A stretch of 64,000 nucleotides of DNA from Virgisporangium aurantiacum (GTDB lineage: Bacteria; Actinomycetota; Actinomycetes; Mycobacteriales; Micromonosporaceae), in the NCBI RefSeq assembly GCF_016863635.1, contig NZ_BOPG01000084.1, positions 38,537 to 102,536 on the forward strand. The letters are read 5' to 3'. Below are positions 1 to 7,495 of the stretch, piece after piece. Position numbers and translations under genes: made by a program. The number at the start of each line of letters is the position of its first letter. Positions within the stretch are counted from its first letter, which is position 1. The notes beneath the pieces were generated by a model that was given only the letters and a program-made list of their open reading frames with translations, made no database searches and was not told where the DNA came from.

Positions 1-131
1 TTGCCGATGCCGGCCTCGCCGGTGACGAACACCAGCCCGCCGTGGCTCTGCGTGACCCGCGTGATCTCCGCGCGCAGGACCGAGACCGGGTGCTCACGAC
101 CGATCAGATCCACCGGAGCACCGTACGTCAC
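1..131 (-). CDS. N-terminal start of an ATP-binding (LuxR/AAA-type) regulator, cut by the window edge
   Basis: Only the first 43 codons are inside the window. A GTG at 131 opens a frame reading VTYGAPVDLIGREHPVSVL and ending at GEAGIGK, a Walker A P-loop, at residues 38-44. A 'LIGRE..VLRAEI' stretch just before a P-loop is the usual beginning of the AAA ATPase module of LAL/LuxR-type or AfsR-like regulators, so I infer a large transcriptional regulator that continues to the left. The family cannot be fixed without the C-terminus, where a LuxR HTH would be decisive. It lies on the same strand as the monooxygenase that precedes it, with only 21 bp between them. Confidence 0.7.
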   Translation of the reverse strand, partial: MTYGAPVDLIGREHPVSVLRAEITRVTQSHGGLVFVTGEAGIG

Positions 132-152
132 CCCTGTGACAGGAACGAGGAA

Positions 153-1343
153 TCAGGAGACCCGCTCGGGCCGCACCCCGATCCCGACGATCCGGGCCGG
201 CACCGCCTGGAGCGCCGGGAACCGGTCCAGCAGCCGGGTCGGTGCCGGGCTGCGCACCGGTCCGCTGGTGGCGAGCGCCCGCCGCACCACGGCCCGCTGC
301 GCCACCCGCTGCCCCAGCTGCGTCACCCGGGTCGGCCAGACCCGGCGGCGCTGCACCCGGGCGAGGTCGCGCGTGGTCACCCGGCCGCGGGCCAGCGGAC
401 CGGCGAGCAGCCGGGCCGCCGCCACCGCGTCCTGGATGGCCAGGTTGATGCCGACGGCGCCGACCGGCGACATCGCGTGCGCCGCGTCGCCGATGAGCAG
501 CACCCCGTCGGCGTACCAGCGGCGCAACCGGTTGACGCGCACGGTCAGCTTGCGCACGTCGTCCCATTGCCCGATGGCGTGGAGCCGGCCGCGCAGCGAC
601 GGTGCCAGCCCGGCCAGCGTTTCCCGGAACGCCGGCAGCCCGGCCGCGCCGATCGCCTCGTAGCCACCCTTCGGAACGACGAGGCCGCACTGCCAGTAGT
701 CGCCGCGGTCGATGCTGATGAGCAGGTGGCCCGACCCGACGCGCACGTCGACGCCGTCCCGGTCGCCGGATTCGCGCGGCAGGCGGAACCACAGGACGTC
801 CATCGGCGCGCCGAACTCCTTCGGCCGCAGGTCCAGCAGCCGCCGCACGGCCGAGTGACGCCCGTCGGCCGCGACCGTGAGCGGCGCCCGGATCTCGACC
901 TCCTCGCCCGACGGCGTGCGGGCCACGACCCCGCCGACGGCGCCGCCGGTGCGGACCAGCCCGACGACCTCGTGCTCGCGCAGCAGCGTGAACGTCCCCT
1001 CCGAGCCGAGCAGCTCCAGGAAGTCCCACTGCGGCAGGAACATGACGTACGGGTGCCGGCACCGCAGCCGGCTGAAGTCGGCGACGGTCACCGTTCGGTC
1101 GGCGAACGTGAACCGCAGCTGCCGCACCAGGCGGTGCGGCAGCGCGGCCAGCTTGTCCATGAGGCCGAGGTCGGCCAACACGTCGAGGGTTGACGGATGC
1201 ACGGTGTCGCCGCGGAAGTCGCGCAGGAAGTCGGCGTGTTTCTCCAGGACGATCACCGAGCGGCCCTGTCGGGCCAGGAGCAGGGCGAGCATGAGTCCAG
1301 CCGGACCGCCGCCCGCGATACAGACGTCTGCCGATCTCATCAT
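153..1343 (-). CDS. FAD-dependent monooxygenase (PheA/TfdB/UbiH-like)
   Basis: 396 residues. The N-terminal dinucleotide-binding motif CIAGGGPAGLMLALLLARQG (residues 8-27) followed by an acidic VLEKH, and the second FAD motif GDAAHAMSPVGAVGINLAIQ near residue 285, are the classic signature of class A flavoprotein hydroxylases. The length is normal for the family. Such enzymes hydroxylate aromatic or polyketide substrates using NAD(P)H and O2; the substrate here cannot be told. Two consecutive ATG codons (1343 and 1340) begin the frame. No Shine-Dalgarno is visible, but TAGAAT lies at 1356-1351 on the coding strand, 7 bases before the ATG, so a leaderless transcript is likely. It follows the PIG-L gene on the same strand with a 27-bp gap. 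Confidence 0.9.
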   Translation of the reverse strand: MMRSADVCIAGGGPAGLMLALLLARQGRSVIVLEKHADFLRDFRGDTVHPSTLDVLADLGLMDKLAALPHRLVRQLRFTFADRTVTVADFSRLRCRHPYVMFLPQWDFLELLGSEGTFTLLREHEVVGLVRTGGAVGGVVARTPSGEEVEIRAPLTVAADGRHSAVRRLLDLRPKEFGAPMDVLWFRLPRESGDRDGVDVRVGSGHLLISIDRGDYWQCGLVVPKGGYEAIGAAGLPAFRETLAGLAPSLRGRLHAIGQWDDVRKLTVRVNRLRRWYADGVLLIGDAAHAMSPVGAVGINLAIQDAVAAARLLAGPLARGRVTTRDLARVQRRRVWPTRVTQLGQRVAQRAVVRRALATSGPVRSPAPTRLLDRFPALQAVPARIVGIGVRPERVS

Positions 1344-1350
1344 GCGTTGA

Positions 1351-1356
1351 ATTCTA
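1351..1356 (-). promoter_or_regulatory. -10 box of a probable leaderless promoter for the monooxygenase
   Basis: Read on the minus strand, TAGAAT ends 7 bases before the first ATG at 1343. This places the expected transcription start on or within one base of the start codon, and no ribosome binding site is visible. The site lies in the 27-bp gap after the PIG-L gene. Confidence 0.5.
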
Positions 1357-1370
1357 CGCCCGATGAAATA

Positions 1371-2129
1371 TTACGCCACCCAGGGCGGCGGGCCGTCGAA
1401 GGTAAGCGCGAAGACGTCGAACAGCACGGCCGCCTCGACACCGAGCGCCTTGCCGGACTGCTGGGCCATCCAGGTGAGGAACGGACCCGGTTCGGGCCCA
1501 CGCACGCCCAGGCCCTTCGTGTACTCGTCATGCGCGGCCAGCGACAGGATGCCCTTCCGCAACGGCTCGCCGGTGACGTCGACCCCGTGGGTGGGCCGCT
1601 CGGCGCCCGCGTAGGCGACGAACCGCACCCCGCCCCACGGCTCCAGCCCCTCGTCGACCAGTTCCGGGAAGATCCAGCGGTTGCCGGCGTCGCGCGCCGC
1701 ATCGAGCGTGGCCAACCCGACCACGCGGTGGTCGGCCTGGTTCGCCATGCCGGCGCTCATTTTGACGCTGAACGCACCCGACACGATGATCTCCGGCTTG
1801 TACTTCCGGATCACCCGGACGATGTCGCGCCGGAGTTCGTTGCCGTACTCGACCACCCCGTCGCGGTGATCGAGGAAATCGACGATGTCGACGCCGACCT
1901 CGCGGGCGCCGGCCCGTTCCTCGGCCTCGCGGAGCGGGGCGGCCTCGTCCGGGTGCAGTCCGTCGATGCCGGCCTCGCCCCGGGTGGCGAGCAGATAGGT
2001 CACCTGTTTGCCCTGTGCCGTCCAGCGCGCGACGGCGGACGCGGTGCCGTACTCGATGTCGTCGGGGTGCGCGGCCACGGCGAGGCAGCGGTCCCAGTTC
2101 TCCGGCAGCGCCGGTAAGTGATCAGTCAC
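1371..2129 (-). CDS. PIG-L family deacetylase (LmbE-like)
   Basis: 252 residues. AHPDDIEYGTASAVARW (residues 20-36) is the AHPDD zinc/catalytic motif of the LmbE/PIG-L superfamily. A downstream QADHR supplies the expected third zinc ligand, and KPEIIVSG matches the central beta strand. Family members remove N-acetyl groups from GlcNAc-type substrates, including MshB (mycothiol) and Mca (mycothiol conjugates). This protein is shorter than MshB, so it may be a generic PIG-L enzyme. There is no signal peptide, so it should be cytoplasmic. It lies 19 bp from the preceding Hsp70-like gene on the same strand, which suggests a shared transcript. Confidence 0.88.
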   Translation of the reverse strand: MTDHLPALPENWDRCLAVAAHPDDIEYGTASAVARWTAQGKQVTYLLATRGEAGIDGLHPDEAAPLREAEERAGAREVGVDIVDFLDHRDGVVEYGNELRRDIVRVIRKYKPEIIVSGAFSVKMSAGMANQADHRVVGLATLDAARDAGNRWIFPELVDEGLEPWGGVRFVAYAGAERPTHGVDVTGEPLRKGILSLAAHDEYTKGLGVRGPEPGPFLTWMAQQSGKALGVEAAVLFDVFALTFDGPPPWVA

Positions 2130-2148
2130 GCCGCCGAACGTATACCTA

Positions 2149-3873
2149 CTACTTCACCCTGGTCATGGTCTCCGAGGAGAAGCTCGACCCGGTGCTCAGC
2201 GAATCGCCGGCGCACACGTACCGCTCCGCCTCGTTGCTGATGCTCAGGGCGCCGCCGGTGTTGCGCCGGCCGTTGCGACGCAGTTCCCAGGTGCCGCCGA
2301 CCGACCACGAGTCGTAGATCAGGGTGCCGTTGCCGGCCCGGTAGCGCCCGCTCGCCCACCCGTTGACGATCTCTTCCCATTTGTTCCCGTTGACCGTCGC
2401 CGTCCCGATCACCTGGTCGAACACGACACCGGTGCGGCCGTCGGCCTCGAAGGTGGCCGTCTTCCGGCCGCTCACCAGGACGAACTGCACGTCCTTGCCG
2501 TCGATCTTGTTGGTGCGGACGTCGGTTGCCTGCACCCAGGTGCCGACCAGGCACGGGTCGATCCCGGCCGCGTAGCTCACCGACGGCGACACCGACGCCC
2601 GCCCCGACGCCGAGGCGGCGGCGAACGCGGCGCCGTGCTGCTCGTCGTCCGATCGCCCTTGAAGCGCGAAGGCCGTGACCGTCGCCGCGGCCAGCAGCAC
2701 GGCGGCGGCCGCGGCCCCGATCCGGACCCGCGGGTCCACCCAGAAGGGCCGGGACGACGGGGCGGGGCGCTTGGTGAGGTCGACGGTCGGCCACGACGGG
2801 TCGCCCGGTTCGGGTGCGGCGACCGCGGCCGGGCTCTGGATGCTGCCCTCGGCCACGGCGAGTTCGGGCTGGTCGACGACCGTCGGCTCGATGCCGAACG
2901 CGCGGTGCAGCACGGTGGTGACGACCGGCATCCGGCTCGACCCGCCGCACAGGAAGATCGCGCCGGCCGCCGGAACCTCGGCGGTGCGCAACGCCGCCCG
3001 CACCGCGGTGACGGTCCGGTCGAGCACCGGCGCGGCGGCCGCGTCGAGCTGCTCGCGGCCGATCGGCACCTCGACGTCGACCAGCGGCACGTGGACCAGC
3101 GTGGTCGCCGCCCGCGACAGCATCTCCTTGGCCTGGCGCACGTTGTCCCAGAGTTGGCGGCTGGCGCGCCGGTCGGCGGTGGTCTTCGGCTCGACGAGGC
3201 GACTCCAGCCCGGCTTCTCCCCCAGGGCGGCACCGAGGCTCTCGACGATCGCGGCGTCGATGTCGAGCCCGCCGCAGTCGTTGAGACCCTCGGTGGCGAG
3301 CACCTCGATGCCGGCGGCGGTGCGGCGGATCACCGACGCGTCGAACGTGCCGGCGCCGAAGTCGTACACCACGGCCGTGTCGCCCACCGCCAGGTCACCG
3401 CCGACGGCGATGAAGTGGTTGGCGGCGGCCACCGGCTCCTCGACCAGGCGGGCGTCGGGCAACGCCGTCGCGGCCGCGTGGCGGAGCAGGTCGCGGCGAC
3501 CGGTCGCCCACCCGGCGGGGCAGGTGAGGACGATGTCGGTCGGTGCGCCGCCCGCGGCCCGCGCGGCCTCACCGGCGACCCGGTGCAGCACCGCCGCGAT
3601 CAGGTCGGCCACCGGCACCGACCGGTCGCCGAGCAGCACGGTCTCGTCGTCGATGCACCGTTTGGGGTGCGGCTCGAAGGCGCCCGGATCGATGGTGGCC
3701 GTGTGCAGCGCGTCGCGCCCGACCACGAGATGGCCGCCGGCGTCGGCCGCGACCGCGCTGGGCAGCAGCGGCGAGCCGTCGAACAGCAACGGCCGCGGCT
3801 CGCGATTCGGCAGTTCGAGGACGGCGACGGTGTTCGATGTCCCGAAATCGACGCCGAGGCGAACGGTCCTCAC
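2149..3873 (-). CDS. Hsp70-like ATPase fused to a membrane segment and extracytoplasmic domain
   Basis: 574 residues from the GTG at 3873; a longer frame back to 3966 would overlap the divergent polymerase gene and lacks support. Residues 1-345 form an Hsp70/actin-type ATPase: VRLGVDFGTSNTVAVLEL at the N-terminus (phosphate 1), VVYDFGAGTFDASVIRR (phosphate 2) and FLCGGSSRMPVV (adenosine motif). Instead of the substrate-binding domain, a Pro-rich linker leads to one hydrophobic segment (about 384-404, IGAAAAAVLLAAATVTAFAL). A small-residue stretch and a 130-residue C-terminal domain with two cysteines follow. This domain has a GTW..ATD...F start and a TWELRRNG strand and could be lipocalin/DUF-like. 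I infer an inside ATPase and an outside sensing domain; a chaperone role is not evident. The intergenic gap to the divergent dinB2 is only 30 bp. Confidence 0.85.
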   Translation of the reverse strand: MRTVRLGVDFGTSNTVAVLELPNREPRPLLFDGSPLLPSAVAADAGGHLVVGRDALHTATIDPGAFEPHPKRCIDDETVLLGDRSVPVADLIAAVLHRVAGEAARAAGGAPTDIVLTCPAGWATGRRDLLRHAAATALPDARLVEEPVAAANHFIAVGGDLAVGDTAVVYDFGAGTFDASVIRRTAAGIEVLATEGLNDCGGLDIDAAIVESLGAALGEKPGWSRLVEPKTTADRRASRQLWDNVRQAKEMLSRAATTLVHVPLVDVEVPIGREQLDAAAAPVLDRTVTAVRAALRTAEVPAAGAIFLCGGSSRMPVVTTVLHRAFGIEPTVVDQPELAVAEGSIQSPAAVAAPEPGDPSWPTVDLTKRPAPSSRPFWVDPRVRIGAAAAAVLLAAATVTAFALQGRSDDEQHGAAFAAASASGRASVSPSVSYAAGIDPCLVGTWVQATDVRTNKIDGKDVQFVLVSGRKTATFEADGRTGVVFDQVIGTATVNGNKWEEIVNGWASGRYRAGNGTLIYDSWSVGGTWELRRNGRRNTGGALSISNEAERYVCAGDSLSTGSSFSSETMTRVK

Positions 3874-3903
3874 GGCCGCAACAATACGACCACACTGGTA
3901 CAC

Positions 3904-4980
3904 ATGACGTGGCTGCTCCATCTCGACATGGATCAGTTCATTGTGGCCGTAGAGGTGTTGCGGCACCCCGAACTCACCGGGCTGCCGGTGGTTGTCGGCG
4001 GCAACGGCGACCCGGCCCGGCCGCGCCAGGTGGTGGCCAGCGCGTCGTACGAGGCGCGCGCTTTCGGCGTCCGCTCGGGAATGCCCCTGCGCACCGCGGC
4101 CCGGCGCTGTCCCGACGCGGTTTTCCTGCCGACCGACCCGGCGGTCTACGACGCGGCCTCGGTCACGGTGATGGCCGCGCTCCGCACCTTCGACGTGCCG
4201 GTGGAGGTGTGGGGTTGGGACGAGGCGTACTTCGGCGGCGCGGTCGCCGACCCTTTCCTGCTGGCGCGCGAGGTACGCGCGGCGGTGTTCGCGGCGAGCG
4301 GGCTGTCGGCGTCGATCGGCATCGGCGAGAACAAGCTGCAGGCGAAGATCGCGGCGCAGTACGCGAAGCCGGGCGGGATCTTCCGGATCACCTTTGATTC
4401 CTGGCCCGGGCTGATGTTCGCGCGGCCGGTGTCGGCGCTATGGGGGGTCGGGCCCAGAACCACAAAGAAATTGGACGCGCTGAGCATTTCCACCGTGGGT
4501 CAGCTGGCCGGGTGCGACGCCGCGGTGCTGCTGCCCGTGTTCGGACCGCGCATGTCGTCGTGGCTGCCGCTCGCGGCGGCCGGGCACGGCGACGTTTCCC
4601 TGACCACCGAACCGTGGATCGCGCGCTCGAAGAGCCGCGAGACCACGTTCGAGGTCGACATCACCGATCCCGTCGAGGTCGCGTCGCACGTTTCCGCCAT
4701 GGCGTCGGCCCTGACCCGTGACGTTGTTGCCGATGGTCGGCTCGTGACGCATGTGGCGGTGAAGGTGCGGTTCACGCCGTTCTTCACGAACCTCCGGAGC
4801 ATGAAACTGCGCGACGGGGCGACCGCCGACCCTGATGTGGTGTCGGCGGCCGCCGTCGTGGTGCTGGGAAAGATCGAGCTCAACCGGCCGGTGCGGCTGG
4901 TCGGCGTGCGGGTCGACCTTCTCGCGTTACCAGGCGTAGGTGATGGTGAGGGTGGTGTTGGTGCAGCCGGCGGCGACTGA
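3904..4980 (+). CDS. dinB2: Y-family DNA polymerase, DinB2 type, with isoleucine steric gate
   Basis: 358 residues from the ATG at 3904. The motif LDMDQFIVAVE (residues 7-17) holds catalytic D8 and backbone ligand M9. GWDEAYF holds the catalytic D106-E107. ALWGVGPRTTKKL is the helix-hairpin-helix of the thumb, and the last third matches the little finger. In archaeal Dpo4 the sugar steric gate is Tyr12 (D-F-D-Y-F-Y). The equivalent residue here is Ile13. Mycobacterial DinB2, which it resembles throughout (GWDEAY, ARRCPDA, ALWGVGPxTTKKL as I remember it), has Leu at this position and readily uses ribonucleotides. I therefore infer relaxed sugar selectivity. The end overlaps the convergent nuclease gene by 54 bp. 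There is no LexA-type box that I can see in the short upstream gap. Confidence 0.92.
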   Translation: MTWLLHLDMDQFIVAVEVLRHPELTGLPVVVGGNGDPARPRQVVASASYEARAFGVRSGMPLRTAARRCPDAVFLPTDPAVYDAASVTVMAALRTFDVPVEVWGWDEAYFGGAVADPFLLAREVRAAVFAASGLSASIGIGENKLQAKIAAQYAKPGGIFRITFDSWPGLMFARPVSALWGVGPRTTKKLDALSISTVGQLAGCDAAVLLPVFGPRMSSWLPLAAAGHGDVSLTTEPWIARSKSRETTFEVDITDPVEVASHVSAMASALTRDVVADGRLVTHVAVKVRFTPFFTNLRSMKLRDGATADPDVVSAAAVVVLGKIELNRPVRLVGVRVDLLALPGVGDGEGGVGAAGGD

Positions 4981-5586
4981 CGTCAACTTCGTCTTCTCCG
5001 CGGTGTTGACGGTCAGCCGCCAGCGGATCTTGGTGGCGACCCACTCCGTGATGTAGCGGCAGTGCACCGAGGTCACCGACGGCATCCACTCGGCCGGGTC
5101 CTTGTCGCCCTTCGACTGGTTGACGTTGTCGGTCACCGCGGCCAGCGAGCGGCCGTCACCGAGGTCGTTGGCGTACGCCTGCCGCCGGCTGGTCGGCCAG
5201 GTCCGGGCGCCGCTGTCCCATGCCTCGGCGAGCGCCACCATGTGGTCGATGTCGAGGTCGGCGGGCAGGGTCCAGGTGGCGCCGTCGTAGTACGAGAACC
5301 AGCGGCCGCCGGTGAGCGTGCAGGTGCCGCTGACGGTCGGCTTGGTGGTGGCCTCGGCGATCAGTACCTCGTAGCGGGTGTTGCAGCCGTCGCCGTCGGC
5401 GTCGATCCAGTGCGGGAACAGGTCGCGGTCGTAGCCGGTGCGCACCTCGGTGGCGACGGCGAGGTTGGCCACGGCGGTCCGCAGCGGTGCGGAGTAGGTG
5501 GCGGCGAACGCGGGGGTCGGCGTGAACGCGAGGACGGCCACCGCCGAGACGACGGCGGCACCCAGTATCCGGACTCGTGATCCCAT
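4927..5586 (-). CDS. Secreted HNH endonuclease, DUF1524/GmrSD C-terminal family
   Basis: 219 residues. The first 28 form a signal peptide (basic MGSRVR, hydrophobic core, PAFA|ATY cleavage). The nuclease core is DIDHMVALAEAWDSGA near residues 115-130, with the DH pair as metal/base residues, followed by LAAVTDNVNQSKGDKDPAEW, the N..K..D element typical of DUF1524 HNH proteins; WMP and the C-terminal cysteines follow. Streptomycete relatives are exported nucleases, probably for nutrient scavenging from DNA. The role is inferred from the family. Its 3' end lies inside the last 54 bases of the dinB2 gene on the other strand. Confidence 0.9.
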   Translation of the reverse strand: MGSRVRILGAAVVSAVAVLAFTPTPAFAATYSAPLRTAVANLAVATEVRTGYDRDLFPHWIDADGDGCNTRYEVLIAEATTKPTVSGTCTLTGGRWFSYYDGATWTLPADLDIDHMVALAEAWDSGARTWPTSRRQAYANDLGDGRSLAAVTDNVNQSKGDKDPAEWMPSVTSVHCRYITEWVATKIRWRLTVNTAEKTKLTSVAAGCTNTTLTITYAW

Positions 5587-5668
5587 TGCTACTCCTCCAT
5601 CGGTGTCAATCGATCAAACGACGGGGGGATCGCGCTGGATAGATTCCAAAGCTGAACTCTGGCAGACG

Positions 5669-6643
5669 TTATGGTTTCAGGGCCAGCTTTCCGACAGTTG
5701 CCCGCGCCTCCAGTTCCGCGAGCGCCTTCGGCCCCTGGGCCAGGTCGTAGCCGGTCGGCCGGCCGGGGCCGAGCACGCCGGCGGCGATGAGCCCGAACAG
5801 CTCTCCGAAGATCTGCGGCGCCGCACCGATCAGGACGCCGATGTTCAGGCCGACCACGTGGACCTGGTGCCGGTAGACGAGGTCCCAGTTGGTGATCGCG
5901 GCTTCGCCGCCGGCCAGGCCGTAGACGACGACCCGGCCGGTGACCCGCTTGGTCGCGGCCAGGCTGGCGTCGAAGGTGGCGCCACCGACCGACTCCAGCA
6001 CGAGGTCGACGCCCGCGCCGGCGGTCAGCCGCAGGACCTCGGCGGCGAGGTCGGCTCCGCTTTCGCGGGAATCGACGACGTGGTCGGCGCCCAGCGCCCG
6101 CACCACCTCGTGCTTCTCCGGCGACGCCGCGGCGATCACCGTCGCGCCGTAGTGCTTGGCCATGGTTACCGCGGCCTGTCCGGTCCCGCCGGCCGCCGCG
6201 TGGATCAGCACGGTCTGGCCGGCGGCGATGCCGCCCAGTGGTCTGAGCGCCGCGAGCGCGGTCGGCCAGTTCACCACCAGGCCCAGCGCCTGCTCGTCGG
6301 CCCAGCCCGCCGGAACGGGAACCGCCGCCGCCGCGGGCAGCACCATGTACTCGGCGAACGCGCCGCCCGCGATCGCGGCACCGACGACATGGTCGCCGGG
6401 CTCCGGGCCGGTCACCCCCGCACCGACGGCGACGACCTCGCCGGCGCCCTCGATGCCGGCCAGATACGGCGGCTGCGGGCCGCCCGCGAACGTGCCTCGC
6501 GACTGGGCGACGTCGACGAAGTTGACCCCGGCCGCGGTGACCCGGACCAGGACCTCGCCCGGGCCGGGGCTCGGCACCGGTACGTCGGTGACCAGGCCCA
6601 GATCCCGCGGGCCGTCGAAGGACCTCTGCTGCAGCGCACGCAT
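5669..6643 (-). CDS. NADPH:quinone oxidoreductase (MDR superfamily)
   Basis: 324 residues from the ATG at 6643, preceded by GGAGACAGAGACG; an upstream ATG at 6679 would lie inside the operator region and is unlikely. The N-terminal GroES-like fold (VRVTAAGVNFVDVAQSRG), the Rossmann motif IHAAAGGTGQAAVTMAKHYG and absence of zinc ligands identify a zinc-independent quinone reductase/crotonyl-reductase-like member of the medium-chain dehydrogenases. These reduce quinones or enones with NADPH. It is divergent from a TetR regulator with a 104-bp spacer carrying two copies of the same operator-like sequence. I infer that it is the regulator's target, induced by quinone or electrophile stress. Confidence 0.9.
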   Translation of the reverse strand: MRALQQRSFDGPRDLGLVTDVPVPSPGPGEVLVRVTAAGVNFVDVAQSRGTFAGGPQPPYLAGIEGAGEVVAVGAGVTGPEPGDHVVGAAIAGGAFAEYMVLPAAAAVPVPAGWADEQALGLVVNWPTALAALRPLGGIAAGQTVLIHAAAGGTGQAAVTMAKHYGATVIAAASPEKHEVVRALGADHVVDSRESGADLAAEVLRLTAGAGVDLVLESVGGATFDASLAATKRVTGRVVVYGLAGGEAAITNWDLVYRHQVHVVGLNIGVLIGAAPQIFGELFGLIAAGVLGPGRPTGYDLAQGPKALAELEARATVGKLALKP

Positions 6644-6660
6644 CGTCTCTGTCTCCTTTG

Positions 6661-6676
6661 TTAATCGAACGACCAA
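6661..6676. promoter_or_regulatory. Operator-like half of a TetR site (copy 1)
   Basis: TTAATCGAACGACCAA; its reverse complement TTGGTCGTTCGATTAA matches the second copy at 6717 in 11 of 16 positions, including the shared TTGGTCG-TCGA core. It lies 17 bp upstream of the oxidoreductase start, where a bound repressor would block transcription. Confidence 0.6.
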
Positions 6677-6716
6677 CAAACCCTGTCACGGCTCTTCGCC
6701 GCCGGTCAAGGTAAAG

Positions 6717-6732
6717 TTGGTCGATCGACAAA
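6717..6732. promoter_or_regulatory. Operator-like palindrome (copy 2) before the TetR gene
   Basis: TTGGTCGATCGACAAA is a near-perfect palindrome (its reverse complement is TTTGTCGATCGACCAA) of the size bound by TetR dimers. It ends 15 bp before the TetR start, so autoregulation is expected. Confidence 0.65.
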
Positions 6733-6747
6733 CAAGTGAGGATCCCG

Positions 6748-7359
6748 ATGGCGACTCGCGGCCGGCCGCGCACCTTCGACCCGGACATCGCCCTGCGCCA
6801 GGCGCTGGACCTGTTCTGGGAGCGCGGCTACGAGGGGACGTCGCTCAACGACCTGGCCCAGGCCATGGGAATCGCGTCCGGCAGCATCTACGCCTGCTTC
6901 GGCAGCAAGGAAGACCTGTTCCGCAAGGTCATGGCGCTCTACGGCGCGACGTCGGGCGAGCCACCGCGGCGCGCGCTCCGCGAACACCCGACCGCCCGCG
7001 CCGCGATCCAGGCCATGCTCCGCGCCACCGCCGACCAGATCACCGGCCCGGACACGCCGCACTACTGCATGCTGATTCTCGCCGCACCAACCGGCGCCGT
7101 GGAAAACCACCCGGTCCGCGAGTTCCTGGCCGACCGCCGCCGCGACATGCACGCCACAATCAAGGCCCGGCTGACCCAGGCCCGAACCGACGGCGACCTG
7201 ACCACGTCACCCGACACCCTGGACGCCGTCGCCCGCTACTACACCACCGTGGTGCAGGGCCTGTCGATCCAAGCCCGTGACGGCGCCACGAGAGCCGATC
7301 TGGAAACCGTCATCACCTGTGCAATGGCCGCCTGGGACACCCTCACGTCCGCACCCTGA
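6748..7359 (+). CDS. TetR/AcrR-family transcriptional repressor
   Basis: 203 residues from ATG 6748 behind GTGAGGA. The start MATRGRPRTFDPDIALRQAL and the helix-turn-helix GTSLNDLAQAMGIASGSIYA, followed by CFGSKEDLF, are the standard N-terminal TetR DNA-binding domain. The C-terminal ligand domain fits the YxaF/TetR_C subgroup with 'YCMLILAAPTG'. It is divergent from the quinone oxidoreductase, and both starts flank matching operator-like sequences, so local repression of both genes is the simplest model. The inducer is unknown; electrophiles or quinones are a guess from the partner gene. Confidence 0.92.
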   Translation: MATRGRPRTFDPDIALRQALDLFWERGYEGTSLNDLAQAMGIASGSIYACFGSKEDLFRKVMALYGATSGEPPRRALREHPTARAAIQAMLRATADQITGPDTPHYCMLILAAPTGAVENHPVREFLADRRRDMHATIKARLTQARTDGDLTTSPDTLDAVARYYTTVVQGLSIQARDGATRADLETVITCAMAAWDTLTSAP

Positions 7360-7440
7360 CCCACGCAGCACTTGAATTTCAGCCCTGCAATTTCAAGCAT
7401 TCGACGAGAAATTTGCGATCTTGGCTCGCCATCTCCGCCA

Positions 7441-7495
7441 ACTTGAGATCTTGGTCGAGCTTTTCAAGTTTCCTATGCTCTACTTGAGATCATGG
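7441..7495 (+). promoter_or_regulatory. Fic promoter with two direct repeats over the -35 and start regions
   Basis: ACTTGAGATCTTGG (7441-7454) and ACTTGAGATCATGG (7482-7495) differ at one base and are 41 bp apart, close to four helical turns. TTGGTC (7451-7456) and TATGCT (7474-7479) are spaced by exactly 17 bp and form a good promoter. The first repeat overlaps the -35 and the second covers the start site and the ATG. A further partial relative, ACTTGAATTTC, lies at 7370. The arrangement suggests autoregulation, possibly by the winged helix at the Fic C-terminus. Confidence 0.6.

Noticed and set aside
1..1193. Long plus-strand frames opposite the FAD monooxygenase
   Set aside because: They lack any known motif and follow from GC-rich codon bias of the minus-strand gene.
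2635..3903. Extension of the DinB frame upstream to 2635
   Set aside because: It lies opposite the Hsp70-like gene; the polymerase homology starts at ATG 3904.
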